Assembly: GCA_965213885.1 (NCBI GenBank)
Contig: OZ243919.1
Location: 1,426,001-1,490,000 of the forward strand
DNA from: VYFG01 sp965213885
GTDB taxonomy: Bacteria > Pseudomonadota > Gammaproteobacteria > Arenicellales > Poriferihabitantaceae
Direction: 5' to 3'
DNA: 64,000 nucleotides
Positions 1 through 8,842 of the stretch are shown piece by piece. Position 1 is the first letter of the stretch; every line of letters starts with the position of its first letter. The translations under genes and the position numbers were made by a program. Under the pieces are notes generated by a model, which was given only the letters and a program-made list of their open reading frames with translations, searched no databases and had not been told where the DNA came from.

Positions 1-342
1 GAACAGCAGGAACAGGAACAGCGCGACATAGATGCCCAGCAGGTGTGTCACAACCAGGAGAAATACGATGGACCCCGCTGATATCCCCACCAGCAGGGCG
101 ACTTCCCTGGTCATGTAGGGCTCAAGGTTCCTGGACTCCGGGGTGGTTCCGCGAAACCACCGGAACATGGTGGCTACACAGGCCAACAGCATGCCTGCCG
201 AAAGCCAGAACGGCCAGGCACCCGAACCGGGCCCCCTGTCAGGTACCCATCCGATCCTGAGTTCCGCACTCTTGACCATGAGCCCTATGGAGCACAGTGC
301 GAGCAGTACTGCCATCAGGATTTCTGCGGTACGGACTGTCAT
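1..342 (-). CDS. TctB-family small membrane subunit of a tripartite tricarboxylate transporter (partial)
   Basis: The leftward frame is open from an ATG at 342 to the window edge, so the C-terminus is missing (114 codons seen). It starts MTVRTAEILMAV and has hydrophobic stretches near residues 7-22, 48-58 and 83-114, with a GSGAWPFW segment after the first helix. This layout is typical of the small TctB/DUF1468 subunit, which partners the large TctA permease and a periplasmic binding protein. A GAGG ribosome-binding site lies a few bases before the ATG. It follows the TctC-type gene on the same strand, and TctA is expected just outside the window. The family assignment rests on topology and context, since TctB sequences are poorly conserved. 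Confidence 0.75.
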   Translation of the reverse strand, partial: MTVRTAEILMAVLLALCSIGLMVKSAELRIGWVPDRGPGSGAWPFWLSAGMLLACVATMFRWFRGTTPESRNLEPYMTREVALLVGISAGSIVFLLVVTHLLGIYVALFLFLLF

Positions 343-515
343 GGTGGTTACCTCGTTGGTGGTCACCGTCCTCCTGCCCGTCATTCAGGACATCGGGCGG
401 CTCACAGAACAGTGATGCTGTATCCGGCATCACCCTCCTCGGGGATGCCGGCCGGAGCGGCGATACAACGCCGCCCCGGCCATTGTCGACAAACGGTTAT
501 CGATATGGAATCGAA

Positions 516-1523
516 TTACTCGCCGGTGATCGCAGTTGCACCGACGGATTCGATCAGTTCCTTGTGCAGGGCAATCTGCTGGGTATGGTACGTACCAAGG
601 TCATCACCGGCCAGCCACTGGTCGCAGGCCAGGCCATCATCCGTGCAGAATTTCTGCCACTCCGCGGATTCAAACAGCGTCTTGAACAGGTTGATGTACC
701 AATCCTGAGCCTCCTGGGACATTCCCGGAGGTCCGTTGATGGAACGCTGCATGTAGTACTCCATGTTTACCCCCAGTTCGTTCGCAGTGGGAACGTCCGG
801 ATAGGCGGGAAGGCGCTCTGCCGTGAACTGAACGATGGGCTTGGTTTCCCCGGCACGGTAGAACTCGTTCTGCTCGGCCGGGTTGTTCACCGTGGAGTCG
901 ACGTGGTTGCCCACCAGGTTCTTGGCCACCGTGCCACCGCCCGGGAATGGGATGTAGGTCACGTCGTAACCGAACTCCTTCTCCATCATCGCAGTCAGGA
1001 TGGAATCCTCCTGGCCGGTGCCGGTGCCGCCGACTTTCCAGTTGTTGCCGGCAGCCTTGACGGCGGCCACATAGCTGTCAAGATCGGTGATGTCTTCGCG
1101 CCCGCTGTTAACCCAGAGCACGAAGTTGTCGATCGCCATCCGGCCGATGGGCGTGAAGTTTGACACGTCCACGCCGATGCCCTTCTGTATGACCGGTGTG
1201 GTGTAGAAGCTGTTCAACGTTACGAGGATGGTATGGTCGTCACCGTCCTTGTCCTGGATGTAGCGCAATGCCTCTGCGCCGGAACCTCCGGGCTTGTTGA
1301 TCGGGATGATGGGCCGTGGCGAGAGGTCCTTCTTCTCGATCAGACCCTGCAGCAGTCGGGCAATCTGGTCAGCACCTCCACCGGCCCCCGCCATGATGAT
1401 CAGCTCAACGGGCTTTTTCGGGGACCACTCGGCCATCGCAGGAGCCGAAAGCCCCAATGATGTCGCGGTGGCAACGGCAACCGGAACAGCCGCCTTTTTT
1501 AACTTAGAAAGTACAGTACACAT
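516..1523 (-). CDS. TctC/Bug-family periplasmic substrate-binding protein of a tripartite tricarboxylate transporter
   Basis: This 335-residue protein captures a carboxylate in the periplasm and hands it to the TctAB membrane pair. It has a Sec signal peptide (about residues 1-31, ending SAPAMA) followed by the family opening W(S)PKKPVELIIMAGAGGGADQIAR, a glycine-rich loop that binds the carboxylate. Length is normal for Bug receptors (about 320-330). A strong CTGGAGG ribosome-binding site precedes the ATG. TctB lies 173 bases downstream. A promoter and a GntR-like palindrome lie directly upstream, so induction by the substrate is likely. The ligand cannot be read from sequence; the neighbouring CoA-ligase pair suggests a small di- or tricarboxylate. 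Confidence 0.9.
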   Translation of the reverse strand: MCTVLSKLKKAAVPVAVATATSLGLSAPAMAEWSPKKPVELIIMAGAGGGADQIARLLQGLIEKKDLSPRPIIPINKPGGSGAEALRYIQDKDGDDHTILVTLNSFYTTPVIQKGIGVDVSNFTPIGRMAIDNFVLWVNSGREDITDLDSYVAAVKAAGNNWKVGGTGTGQEDSILTAMMEKEFGYDVTYIPFPGGGTVAKNLVGNHVDSTVNNPAEQNEFYRAGETKPIVQFTAERLPAYPDVPTANELGVNMEYYMQRSINGPPGMSQEAQDWYINLFKTLFESAEWQKFCTDDGLACDQWLAGDDLGTYHTQQIALHKELIESVGATAITGE

Positions 1524-1557
1524 CAGTTTTTATCCTCCAGAGGAAATGATTTGATTT

Positions 1558-1576
1558 TTGGTATATGGTATACCAA
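1558..1576. promoter_or_regulatory. GntR-type palindromic operator candidate
   Basis: TTGGTATATGGTATACCAA is an inverted repeat with two perfect 8-base arms and a 3-base spacer, and it contains the perfect 10-mer TGGTATACCA (1566-1575). TGGTATACCA-like palindromes are typical binding sites of FCD-type GntR regulators of carboxylate catabolism. It lies in the 5' leader of the TctC-type gene, just after the predicted transcription start. No GntR gene is in the window. Confidence 0.6.
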
Positions 1577-1588
1577 ATACCAGGACAG

Positions 1589-1617
1589 AGAATACTCCGC
1601 CTTGCGCCGCTTGTAAA
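1589..1617 (-). promoter_or_regulatory. Sigma-70-like promoter of the tct operon
   Basis: Reading leftward, TTTACA (1617-1612), a 17-base spacer and TATTCT (1594-1589) form a good -35/-10 pair. The start of transcription would fall near 1582, directly before the palindrome at 1558-1576. A protein bound there would block initiation. Confidence 0.55.
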
Positions 1618-1729
1618 GCAGCAGGCGAAGCGGGTTTGGCTACCGGTCTGACGATGGGTCGGACCGGATAGGAAAGCCACTGGTCAAAATCGAGATGTGG
1701 ATTCTAGTCAATTGATTTACATGATATTT

Positions 1730-2602
1730 TCAGGATATCATGGATTTAGCGATGGCACCGATCTCCACGGGGCTGTCGACAACGTGCACCCCGGCAGCGG
1801 CCAGGGCTGCTTTTTTCGTCGCCGCCGTTCCGTTGCCGGACTGAATGATGGCGCTGGCATGGCCCATGCGGGTTTCCGTTGGCGCATGTTCCCCTGCAAT
1901 GTATGCGAGCACGGGCTTGCCAAACTCGTGAGAGCCCAGGTATTCCGCGGCACGTTCCTCCTCGGTGCCACCGATTTCACCCACCAGCACCACGAGTTCG
2001 GTCTCCCCGTCATTGCCGAACCTCTCCAGGCAGTCAACGAAGCCGAGGCCATGCAACGGATCGCCACCGATTCCCACGCAGGTGGACTGCCCCAGCCCGG
2101 CATCGGTGGTCTGCCATACCGCTTCATAGGTCAGTGTACTGGACCGGGATATGATGCCCGCCCGGCCGCGCCGGAAAATCTGCCGGGGCATGATGCCGAT
2201 ACGACATTCCTCCGGAGTAATGATGCCGGGCGTGTTCGGGCCGAGGAGAAGACTGCGGCTTCCATCCAGCCTCTCCCGGACCCGGGCCATGTCGAGAACC
2301 GGAATATGCTCCGTGATGCAGATGATCAGGGGAATTTCCGCATCGATTGACTCCAGTATCGCGTCCGCCGCCCGATCCTTGGGCACAAAGATCACACTGG
2401 CATTGGCATCCGTGTCGGCACGGGCCGTCAGCACATCGTCATAGACCGGCAGGCCCAGATGCCTGCTGCCCCCCTTGCCCGGGCGTACGCCTGCCACCAT
2501 GCGGGTGCCGAATGAAATGGCACGTTCGGTGTAGAAACTCGCCTGGTTGCCGGTGATTCCCTGGCAAAGCACCCGCGTTTCACTGTCCACCAGTATCGAC
2601 AT
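1730..2602 (-). CDS. SucD-like alpha subunit of a succinyl-/malyl-CoA-type ligase
   Basis: At 290 residues it matches the alpha subunit of ADP-forming acyl-CoA synthetases, which form a CoA thioester through a phosphohistidine. An N-terminal CoA-binding Rossmann domain (about 5-100) includes GVRPGKGG. The ligase half contains SRSSTLTYEAVWQTT (152-166), GQSTCVGIGGDP (171-182) and GEIGGTEEE. The phosphorylated histidine is H248 in TRMGHASAI. Its start overlaps the beta-subunit stop by one base (TAATG), indicating translational coupling. Divergence from housekeeping SucD and the transporter context suggest another carboxylate, such as malate (MtkB-like). True TCA-cycle SucD remains possible but less likely, because no other TCA gene is present. 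Confidence 0.85.
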   Translation of the reverse strand: MSILVDSETRVLCQGITGNQASFYTERAISFGTRMVAGVRPGKGGSRHLGLPVYDDVLTARADTDANASVIFVPKDRAADAILESIDAEIPLIICITEHIPVLDMARVRERLDGSRSLLLGPNTPGIITPEECRIGIMPRQIFRRGRAGIISRSSTLTYEAVWQTTDAGLGQSTCVGIGGDPLHGLGFVDCLERFGNDGETELVVLVGEIGGTEEERAAEYLGSHEFGKPVLAYIAGEHAPTETRMGHASAIIQSGNGTAATKKAALAAAGVHVVDSPVEIGAIAKSMIS

Positions 2603-3876
2603 TACCCCCTGCCCTCCTGAGACTGACCGCTGACTCTCTGAATAATCTTCTGCAGCCAGCCCTCCTGCGTCCTGGGGTCGGCAGTTTTCCCGGTCCGCGC
2701 CAACTGCACCGCGAGTTGCGCACCTTCGGCCATGTTTGTCGCCAGGACCACACCGGGCATTCCCTCCCGCAACCGCCGGTTGGCAAGTTCCGAATTGGTG
2801 CCGGCAAGACGTACCACCAGGGGAACGCGGAAAGGTCGCACGCGGTTGATGACCTGGATGGCATCGGACACGGTGTCACAACGCATGATGCCCCCGCCGA
2901 ACACGTTGATGAACAGACAGCGAATTCCGTCCCCGCCGAGCAACAGCTCCAGGGCGCTGGTTACCCGGTTGACCTTGGAATCCGGGGGAAGATCAAGGAA
3001 ATTGGCCGGCCGGCCGCCGAATTGCACCAGAGCATCCAGAGTCGCCATGGACAACCCCGCTCCCACCGTCATGCATGCAATGTCGCCACCCATGCGTATG
3101 TAATTGAATCCATCACTGCTGGCCCTGCGTCGGTTGCCGCTTTCCGACTCCTCCGCTTCCATCCGCAACAGGGTCTCCTGGCGGTAGAGGGCATTGTCAT
3201 CCGCAATGATCTTGGCATCCAGGGCAATGTACTCCCCGCCCGTGATGCCCACCGGATTGATTTCAAGCAGCGTGAGGTCACGCTCCCGTGCCAGGGTGAC
3301 CATCCTGCCGGCAAGATCCCGCATGGACTCCGCTTCATTCCCCGTGAATCCATAACGATCCAGCGCCGCATCCAGTTTTGCCGCATCCGGACCATGATCG
3401 AGGGAGACCGGAACGGCGGCCACGGCATCCGGCCTGTGCCTCAGACTGTCCTCGATGCCGGTACCGCCCTCCGGCGAAACCAGCAGCACGAAGGACTGGT
3501 TGAATTCATCCATCAGCAGCGACAGTGACACCTCCCGCTCCACTTTCAACGCCAGTTCAACATAAACGCGTTCCACCGGCATCCCCTCCGGTCCGGTCTG
3601 GGCGGTGATCAGGTTCCTGCCCAACATGCTGCGGGCATCCGCACCCACATTGACGAGCGTCTTCGCGGCACGAATGCCCGACTTGAGGTCCTGACCCCTG
3701 AAGCTTCCCTCGGCGCGGCCGCCGGCGGGAATCTGTGCCTTCACCATCCACTCGTCCCCGCCGATATCCCGGGCAACCGCCTCGGCTTCCTCCGGGGATT
3801 CTGCAGCCTGGCCCGCGGGAACCCTGATGCCGTAATCCCGCAGTAGCGCCTTCGCCTGGTATTCGTGGAGATTCAT
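2602..3876 (-). CDS. SucC-like beta subunit of a succinyl-/malyl-CoA-type ligase
   Basis: This 424-residue protein is the nucleotide-binding beta subunit paired with the SucD-like protein. It opens MNLHEYQAKALLRDYGI, the family start, followed by an ATP-grasp domain with AQIPAGGRAEGSF near residue 48, ETLLRMEAEES in the linker, and the C-terminal ligase domain with GAGLSMATLDALVQFGG and FINVFGGGIMRCD. It is longer than E. coli SucC (388) and carries extra C-terminal residues. Key loops differ from housekeeping SucC (for example NFLDLPPDSK in place of the usual NFLDVGGGA), which argues for a different substrate. Malate-CoA ligase MtkA is the closest named analogy, but specificity is inference. 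Confidence 0.85.
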   Translation of the reverse strand: MNLHEYQAKALLRDYGIRVPAGQAAESPEEAEAVARDIGGDEWMVKAQIPAGGRAEGSFRGQDLKSGIRAAKTLVNVGADARSMLGRNLITAQTGPEGMPVERVYVELALKVEREVSLSLLMDEFNQSFVLLVSPEGGTGIEDSLRHRPDAVAAVPVSLDHGPDAAKLDAALDRYGFTGNEAESMRDLAGRMVTLARERDLTLLEINPVGITGGEYIALDAKIIADDNALYRQETLLRMEAEESESGNRRRASSDGFNYIRMGGDIACMTVGAGLSMATLDALVQFGGRPANFLDLPPDSKVNRVTSALELLLGGDGIRCLFINVFGGGIMRCDTVSDAIQVINRVRPFRVPLVVRLAGTNSELANRRLREGMPGVVLATNMAEGAQLAVQLARTGKTADPRTQEGWLQKIIQRVSGQSQEGRG

Positions 3877-3972
3877 TCGTCAGTATTCGTGCCGGCACTT
3901 CGATGACAACATTGCGTTCACCCGCAAGGATGCCAGTAATCCTGTCCTCCAAAGCCAGCCATTATGCGGGAA

Positions 3973-4956
3973 TTAGATTTTCAGCACAATTTTCCCGAAA
4001 TGACCCGATGTTTCCATCAGGCGATGGGCACTGGCTGCCTCCCTCAGCGGAAATTCATGGGAAACGAGCGGCGTGATGGCGCCCGAGGCAAACAGTCCGA
4101 GGACCCGATCGCGGAAGTCACCGATGATTTCCACCTTCTCCGCAATGGACCTTGGCCGAAGTACCGACCCGGTGATCTGCTGCCGTTTGACCATCATCAG
4201 CGCAAGGTTGACTTCCCCGCGTGTCCCGCTGGTCACGCCGATGATGACCAGACGCCCATACACCGCAAGGGACTTCAGATTCTTCTGCAGGTACTCCGCG
4301 CCGACATGATCCAGAATCACGTCGACGCCCCTGCCCCCCGTGATTTCCTTGATCTCCTCGTCGAATGCGGATTGCCGGTAGTCAATGACATGCTGTGCAC
4401 CGAGCTTACGCACGCTGTCGACCTTGCCACTGGACGCTGTGACGAACAGGGGACTCCCGGGCGCCAGCTGTCTGCAGAGCTGAATCGCCGCGGTGTTCAC
4501 GCCCCCGCCGCCGCCATGAAGCAGGGCGGACTCCCCATCCCTCATTCCCGCCAGGCGGAACAGATTGAGAAATGCCGTGATGTAGGTTTCGCAGACGCAG
4601 GCCGCCTGTCCGAAAGTCATGTTCTCCGGTATCGCCATCAGGTGCCCGGAGTGGGCAACGGCGAATTCCGCATAGCCGCCACCACCGATCAACGCCATCA
4701 CCCGGTCACCACGCCCCCAGTCCGTGACATCTTCGCCGACGGATTCGATGGTCCCGGCCACCTCAAGCCCCAGGATCTCCGATTCACCCCGTGGCGGATG
4801 GTAGTTGCCCTGTCGCTGGACGATGTCGGGACGGTTGACCGATGTTGCCGCCACCCGGATCAGCACCTGGTTCGCGCCGGGTTCCGGCATGCTCGTCTCA
4901 CCGTAATGCATGCATTCGGGTCCGCCGAATCCGTCCAGTAGAATCGCTTTCATCAT
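3973..4956 (-). CDS. PIG3-family NAD(P)H quinone oxidoreductase (zeta-crystallin-like MDR)
   Basis: This 327-residue medium-chain reductase lacks zinc ligands and resembles TP53I3/PIG3. The GroES-like half has the family start MKAILLDGFGGPE, then NRPDIVQRQGNY (41-52) and GLEVAGTIESVG. The Rossmann half has a glycine-rich LLHGGGGGVNTAAIQL (about 146-160). It reduces quinones or alpha,beta-unsaturated carbonyls with NADPH. The start codon overlaps the pyruvate kinase stop by one base (TGATG), so the two are translationally coupled. Its position between pyk and the CoA-ligase pair may mean it acts on a pathway intermediate, but this family is often found in unrelated contexts. Confidence 0.88.
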   Translation of the reverse strand: MMKAILLDGFGGPECMHYGETSMPEPGANQVLIRVAATSVNRPDIVQRQGNYHPPRGESEILGLEVAGTIESVGEDVTDWGRGDRVMALIGGGGYAEFAVAHSGHLMAIPENMTFGQAACVCETYITAFLNLFRLAGMRDGESALLHGGGGGVNTAAIQLCRQLAPGSPLFVTASSGKVDSVRKLGAQHVIDYRQSAFDEEIKEITGGRGVDVILDHVGAEYLQKNLKSLAVYGRLVIIGVTSGTRGEVNLALMMVKRQQITGSVLRPRSIAEKVEIIGDFRDRVLGLFASGAITPLVSHEFPLREAASAHRLMETSGHFGKIVLKI

Positions 4957-6380
4957 CAGTCTATTGTGGCCACGTGCAGGGAATTCGTGGTACCGGAAAT
5001 CCCGAAGGGAATGCCGGCGGCAATGATGATGTTGTCTCCGGACACCGCGAACCCCTCCCGCACGGAGATTTCCTTGGCTGCATCAAGAACGGTCAACAGG
5101 TTCGCATCCGCGTTAGCCACGTCGGTCACCACGGGATGAACGCCCCAGACCATGCTGAGGTAACGGGCGGTGCGCAGTTCGGGGGTGATGCCGAGGATAG
5201 GGGCATCCGGTCGTTCCCTGGCAGCGCGGATGCTGGTGCTTCCGGAAGTGGTGTAGGTCACCGTAACCGTCGAAGACAGGATTCCTGTGACGGTCTGCAA
5301 CGCGTTGCAGATGGCATCGGCAGCAGTACTGTCCGGTTGCGGTCGCTGTGCATCGATAATATTCCTGTACAGAATATCCTGTTCCACGGAATGGATAATG
5401 CTGTCCATCATGGCCACTGATTCCACCGGATAATCCCCTGCAGCGGATTCCGCGGACAGCATGACGGCGTCCGCACCATCATATACCGAATTGGCGACAT
5501 CAGACGCCTCGGCACGGGTGGGGACCGGTGCATGCACCATGGAATCGAGCATGTGGGTCGCGATCACCACCGGTTTGCCGTCGCGCCGGCAACAGCGAAC
5601 GATCTCCTTTTGCGCCACCGGCACCTGCTGGGGCGGCAATTCCACCCCCAAATCTCCCCTGGCAACCATGGCTCCGTCACAAAGGTCGAGGATGCTGTCC
5701 AGGTTCTCCAGGGCCGAGGGCTTTTCCAGCTTGACCATGATGGCCGCCTGATCCCCCACCAGATCACGCAGTTCCCGAACGTCCTCGGGTTGCTGCACGA
5801 AGGATTGGGCGACCCAGTCCACCCCGAGTGAAAGCCCGTATTCGATATCCGCACGGTCTTTTTCGGTGATGACCGATATGGGCAGGATCACGCCGGGGAC
5901 ATTGACACCCTTGTGGCTGCTGACTTCTCCCCGCACGAGCACCTCGGTCAGGGCGGATTCGCCATCGCACTCGAGCACCCCGAGCTTCACCCGTCCATCA
6001 TTGACAAGCAGTTCCTTTCCGGGGCTGAGAGATGCAAAGATCTCGGGATGAGGCAGATTGACCCGGTCCTTCCCCCCCTCCGTCGGATCCAGGTCCAGTC
6101 GGAACCTCTGGCCCTTGGAAAGCCAGGTCGGTCCCCCGGAAAAACTGCCCAGCCGGAGCTTGGGGCCCTGGATATCCAGAAGAATGCCAATGGGCCTTCC
6201 GGTTTCCTGCTCGATGCGGCGAATGGTGCGGTGACGCTCGGCATGGTCATGGTGTGTGCCGTGACTGAAGTTCAGCCGGAACACGTCAACGCCGGCGTCG
6301 AATAGCCGGCGGATCACATCCTCGCCGGAGCTTGCCGGTCCCAGCGTGGCGATGATCTTGGCCTTGCGGTGTCTTCTCAT
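4956..6380 (-). CDS. pyk: Pyruvate kinase
   Basis: It converts phosphoenolpyruvate and ADP to pyruvate and ATP. From the ATG at 6380 the protein is 474 residues and starts MRRHRKAKIIATLGPASS, the normal N-terminus. The frame continues upstream to 6491, but that extension is non-homologous. Visible motifs are VFRLNFSHG, GPKLRLG, the catalytic-lysine strand IMVKLEKPSALENLD, MVARGDLGVELP and the activation loop KPVVIATHMLDSM. A C-terminal regulatory domain is present. The gene overlaps the PIG3-type gene by one base. A pyruvate kinase cotranscribed with carboxylate-uptake genes is consistent with growth on C4 acids via PEP, which is inference. Confidence 0.95.
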   Translation of the reverse strand: MRRHRKAKIIATLGPASSGEDVIRRLFDAGVDVFRLNFSHGTHHDHAERHRTIRRIEQETGRPIGILLDIQGPKLRLGSFSGGPTWLSKGQRFRLDLDPTEGGKDRVNLPHPEIFASLSPGKELLVNDGRVKLGVLECDGESALTEVLVRGEVSSHKGVNVPGVILPISVITEKDRADIEYGLSLGVDWVAQSFVQQPEDVRELRDLVGDQAAIMVKLEKPSALENLDSILDLCDGAMVARGDLGVELPPQQVPVAQKEIVRCCRRDGKPVVIATHMLDSMVHAPVPTRAEASDVANSVYDGADAVMLSAESAAGDYPVESVAMMDSIIHSVEQDILYRNIIDAQRPQPDSTAADAICNALQTVTGILSSTVTVTYTTSGSTSIRAARERPDAPILGITPELRTARYLSMVWGVHPVVTDVANADANLLTVLDAAKEISVREGFAVSGDNIIIAAGIPFGISGTTNSLHVATID

Positions 6381-6545
6381 GACCGGGGGGATATGGGAAA
6401 CGAATTCCGGATGGTAGCAGAGGAATATTACATGCTCGGGATTTTCAAGCGTATTTTCGGCAGGCCGGCCATGATTCCGGCACCTGGACACCGTTGAAGC
6501 AGGCGCATGGGCCGGAAGCCGGTCAGACCAGAATCCGGCAACTCC

Positions 6546-8405
6546 TCAGAAAATGAGATTCAGCATGATGATCTCCGTCACCAGAAACATGATGGTCATG
6601 AAACCACCGGCACGCATGAAATCCATCACACTATATCCTCCGGGACCCATGATCAGGGCATTGACCTGGTGCGTCGGAATGAGAAAGGAGTTACTGGTGG
6701 ACAGGGCCACCGTCAATGCGAACACTGCGGGGTTGGCTCCGGCGCCGATGGCCATGTTCACCGCTAGGGGTACCAGAAGCACAGTAGCCCCGACGTTCGA
6801 CATAACGAGGGTGAAAGCCGTCGCCAGCACCGCCAGTACCGACTGCAGTACCCAGATGGGAACGCCGTCCAGCAGCAGCAGGACCTGCTGGGCAACCCAG
6901 GCGGCAGTGCCTGACTGGTCAACAGCCATACCAAGCGGTATCAGGCTGGCCAGGAGAAACACACTCTGCCAGCCGATCGCGCGATAAGCCTCGTCGATCT
7001 TGATGACCCCGGAAACGATCATACCCACGGCTCCAGCCATCAGCGCCACCGACAGCCGGATATCCGTGAACAGGATCATCACCAACGTGATCAGGAAAAA
7101 GCCGATCGCGTATTTGGTCTTTTCGGGGCGTTCATCTTCCCTCGGGAAGTCCGTCACAACCACGAAATCGTGCCGGTTGTCAGAGATGCCCTTGAGGTCA
7201 TTCCAGCTGACATGCAGCACCAGCGTATCTCCCGACTGCAGCACCAGGTCGGGCAGATCGATGTCGATCACATCATCGGCACGAAAGACCGTCAGCACCG
7301 TGGCTCCAAACCGCTTGCGTATCTCGACCTCCTTGATCGACTTGCCGATCATGGAGGAATCCGGCGGGACGACCACCTCGGCGATCCCCGCGCTGCTTGC
7401 GTTCAGCACTTCCGCGAAAACGTCCAGTTCGCTCTTGACACGCAGCGCATATTCATCCGCAAACCTCATCACCGCCTCCCTGCGGCCCATGATGGCGATT
7501 TCGCTGCCCACCCAGAATTCGGTGTCTCCTCTCGGCGCCACGGTCATTTCATTACCGTCACGAACCGCAACAATCCAGCCGGCCCGGCCGGCAGCATCGA
7601 CGTCCGACAGGAATTTGCCGATCAGGGGGCTGTCCCGGGTGATCCGGCATTCATAGACTTCCCCTTCGATTCCGTATACTTCCTTGAAATAGCGGAGCAT
7701 GCTCCCGGATTCGCCCGGCTTGTCCTTGATGACCGGAAGCACAAACCGCCCGGCAATCAAGAAATAGCCAATTCCACATGCCAGCAGCACAATACCGATC
7801 GGAGTCACGTCGAACAGATCAAAGGTCTCCATCTGCGGAACACCCGCCGGCAACACCTGGTTGGAGCTGTGAATCAGATCGTTGAGCAGTATCAGCGGGC
7901 TTGAGCCGATCATGGTGATGGTGCCACCCAGAATGGCACAGAATCCCATCGGCATCAGCAATCGGGAAATTGCGAGATTCCCACGACGGGCAATTCGGTT
8001 GACCACCGGAAGAAACAGTGCGGCAGCACCGATATTCTGCATGAAGCTGGAAATGATTCCGACCACCGCAGAAACGATGGTGATCACCCTGCCCTCGGTA
8101 CTCCCGCCGTAACGGAGTATTTTCCCGGCGAGTTGCCCCATCATTCCGGTCCGGTCCAAACCCGCCCCGATGATCATCACCGCAATGATGGAGATCACCG
8201 CATTGCTGGAGTAGCCATCAAACAGATGCTCCATCGGGACCAGGCCTTCGTAGCCGGGAATCAGCCCGCTAAGGCCGATCAGCACCATGATCAGGACTGC
8301 CGCGACATCCACCCGCACCACTTCGAATGCGAACAGGTAAACCGTCAACAGCAATATTCCCATGACCGCGATCATCTCGCCGGTCAGGTGCAACATTTCA
8401 GTCAA
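6546..8405 (-). CDS. SLC13/DASS-family permease with two RCK-C (TrkA-C) domains
   Basis: This 619-residue inner-membrane protein has the arrangement of bacterial SLC13-type anion symporters: N-terminal helices, then two cytoplasmic TrkA-C domains (about 210-380; SPLIGKFLSDV and SSMIGKSIKEV mark their starts), then further helices. The paired substrate-loop signatures SFMQNIGAAALFLPV and MSNVGATVLLVPLAVN are visible. Likely cargo is a dicarboxylate or sulfate, driven by sodium. I keep the TTG start at 8405 because GGAG lies six bases before it; the first ATG (8396) is 15 bases from that site. It heads the leftward run that ends in the tct genes. Substrate is not determinable here. Confidence 0.85.
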   Translation of the reverse strand: MTEMLHLTGEMIAVMGILLLTVYLFAFEVVRVDVAAVLIMVLIGLSGLIPGYEGLVPMEHLFDGYSSNAVISIIAVMIIGAGLDRTGMMGQLAGKILRYGGSTEGRVITIVSAVVGIISSFMQNIGAAALFLPVVNRIARRGNLAISRLLMPMGFCAILGGTITMIGSSPLILLNDLIHSSNQVLPAGVPQMETFDLFDVTPIGIVLLACGIGYFLIAGRFVLPVIKDKPGESGSMLRYFKEVYGIEGEVYECRITRDSPLIGKFLSDVDAAGRAGWIVAVRDGNEMTVAPRGDTEFWVGSEIAIMGRREAVMRFADEYALRVKSELDVFAEVLNASSAGIAEVVVPPDSSMIGKSIKEVEIRKRFGATVLTVFRADDVIDIDLPDLVLQSGDTLVLHVSWNDLKGISDNRHDFVVVTDFPREDERPEKTKYAIGFFLITLVMILFTDIRLSVALMAGAVGMIVSGVIKIDEAYRAIGWQSVFLLASLIPLGMAVDQSGTAAWVAQQVLLLLDGVPIWVLQSVLAVLATAFTLVMSNVGATVLLVPLAVNMAIGAGANPAVFALTVALSTSNSFLIPTHQVNALIMGPGGYSVMDFMRAGGFMTIMFLVTEIIMLNLIF

Positions 8406-8842
8406 AAATCTCTCCGAGGATGCTGGTGCTTGTTTCAGGCCCCCTCAATCCGGGCCCTCCCCATTCCGGGGAAATCGCCTCCCTGGCCGGATCGTCGGAC
8501 AGTCTACCATCATCCTAAGGTACAGACGTAAATTTGTCTGGAAATCCAAGGATTTTGAACCCAAAATTATTTTTCTCTAGGTATAGATGGGATTAGGTAT
8601 CATGCAAGCGCAAGGGGAGGATCAAATGGTTGAATTCTGCATGGATAACATCCCGCTTCATACGTAAGGACAGAAACTGGTGCGAACAAATAATCGATGG
8701 AGATTTGTGCCAGGAAGACTTCAAGGCATTGTTTTTACTGGAATTTCCTCCTGTGCATGGGACGGCAAGAATCAAAGGACCATGATGTTGCATGCCTTCG
8801 GGAAATTGCACATCGACAATGCCCTGGGACAGAATCGGCACC
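8406..8842. other. Low-GC intergenic stretch without a recognisable gene
   Basis: It holds the upstream region of the SLC13-type gene and then an AT-richer stretch. Rightward, an open frame of about 60 codons (roughly 8595-8785) contains FIRKDRNWCEQIIDGD and LFLLEFPPVHG; it looks protein-like but lacks a convincing start and matches no family I know. It may be the remnant of a gene truncated by the transposase fragment that follows. Confidence 0.35.
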
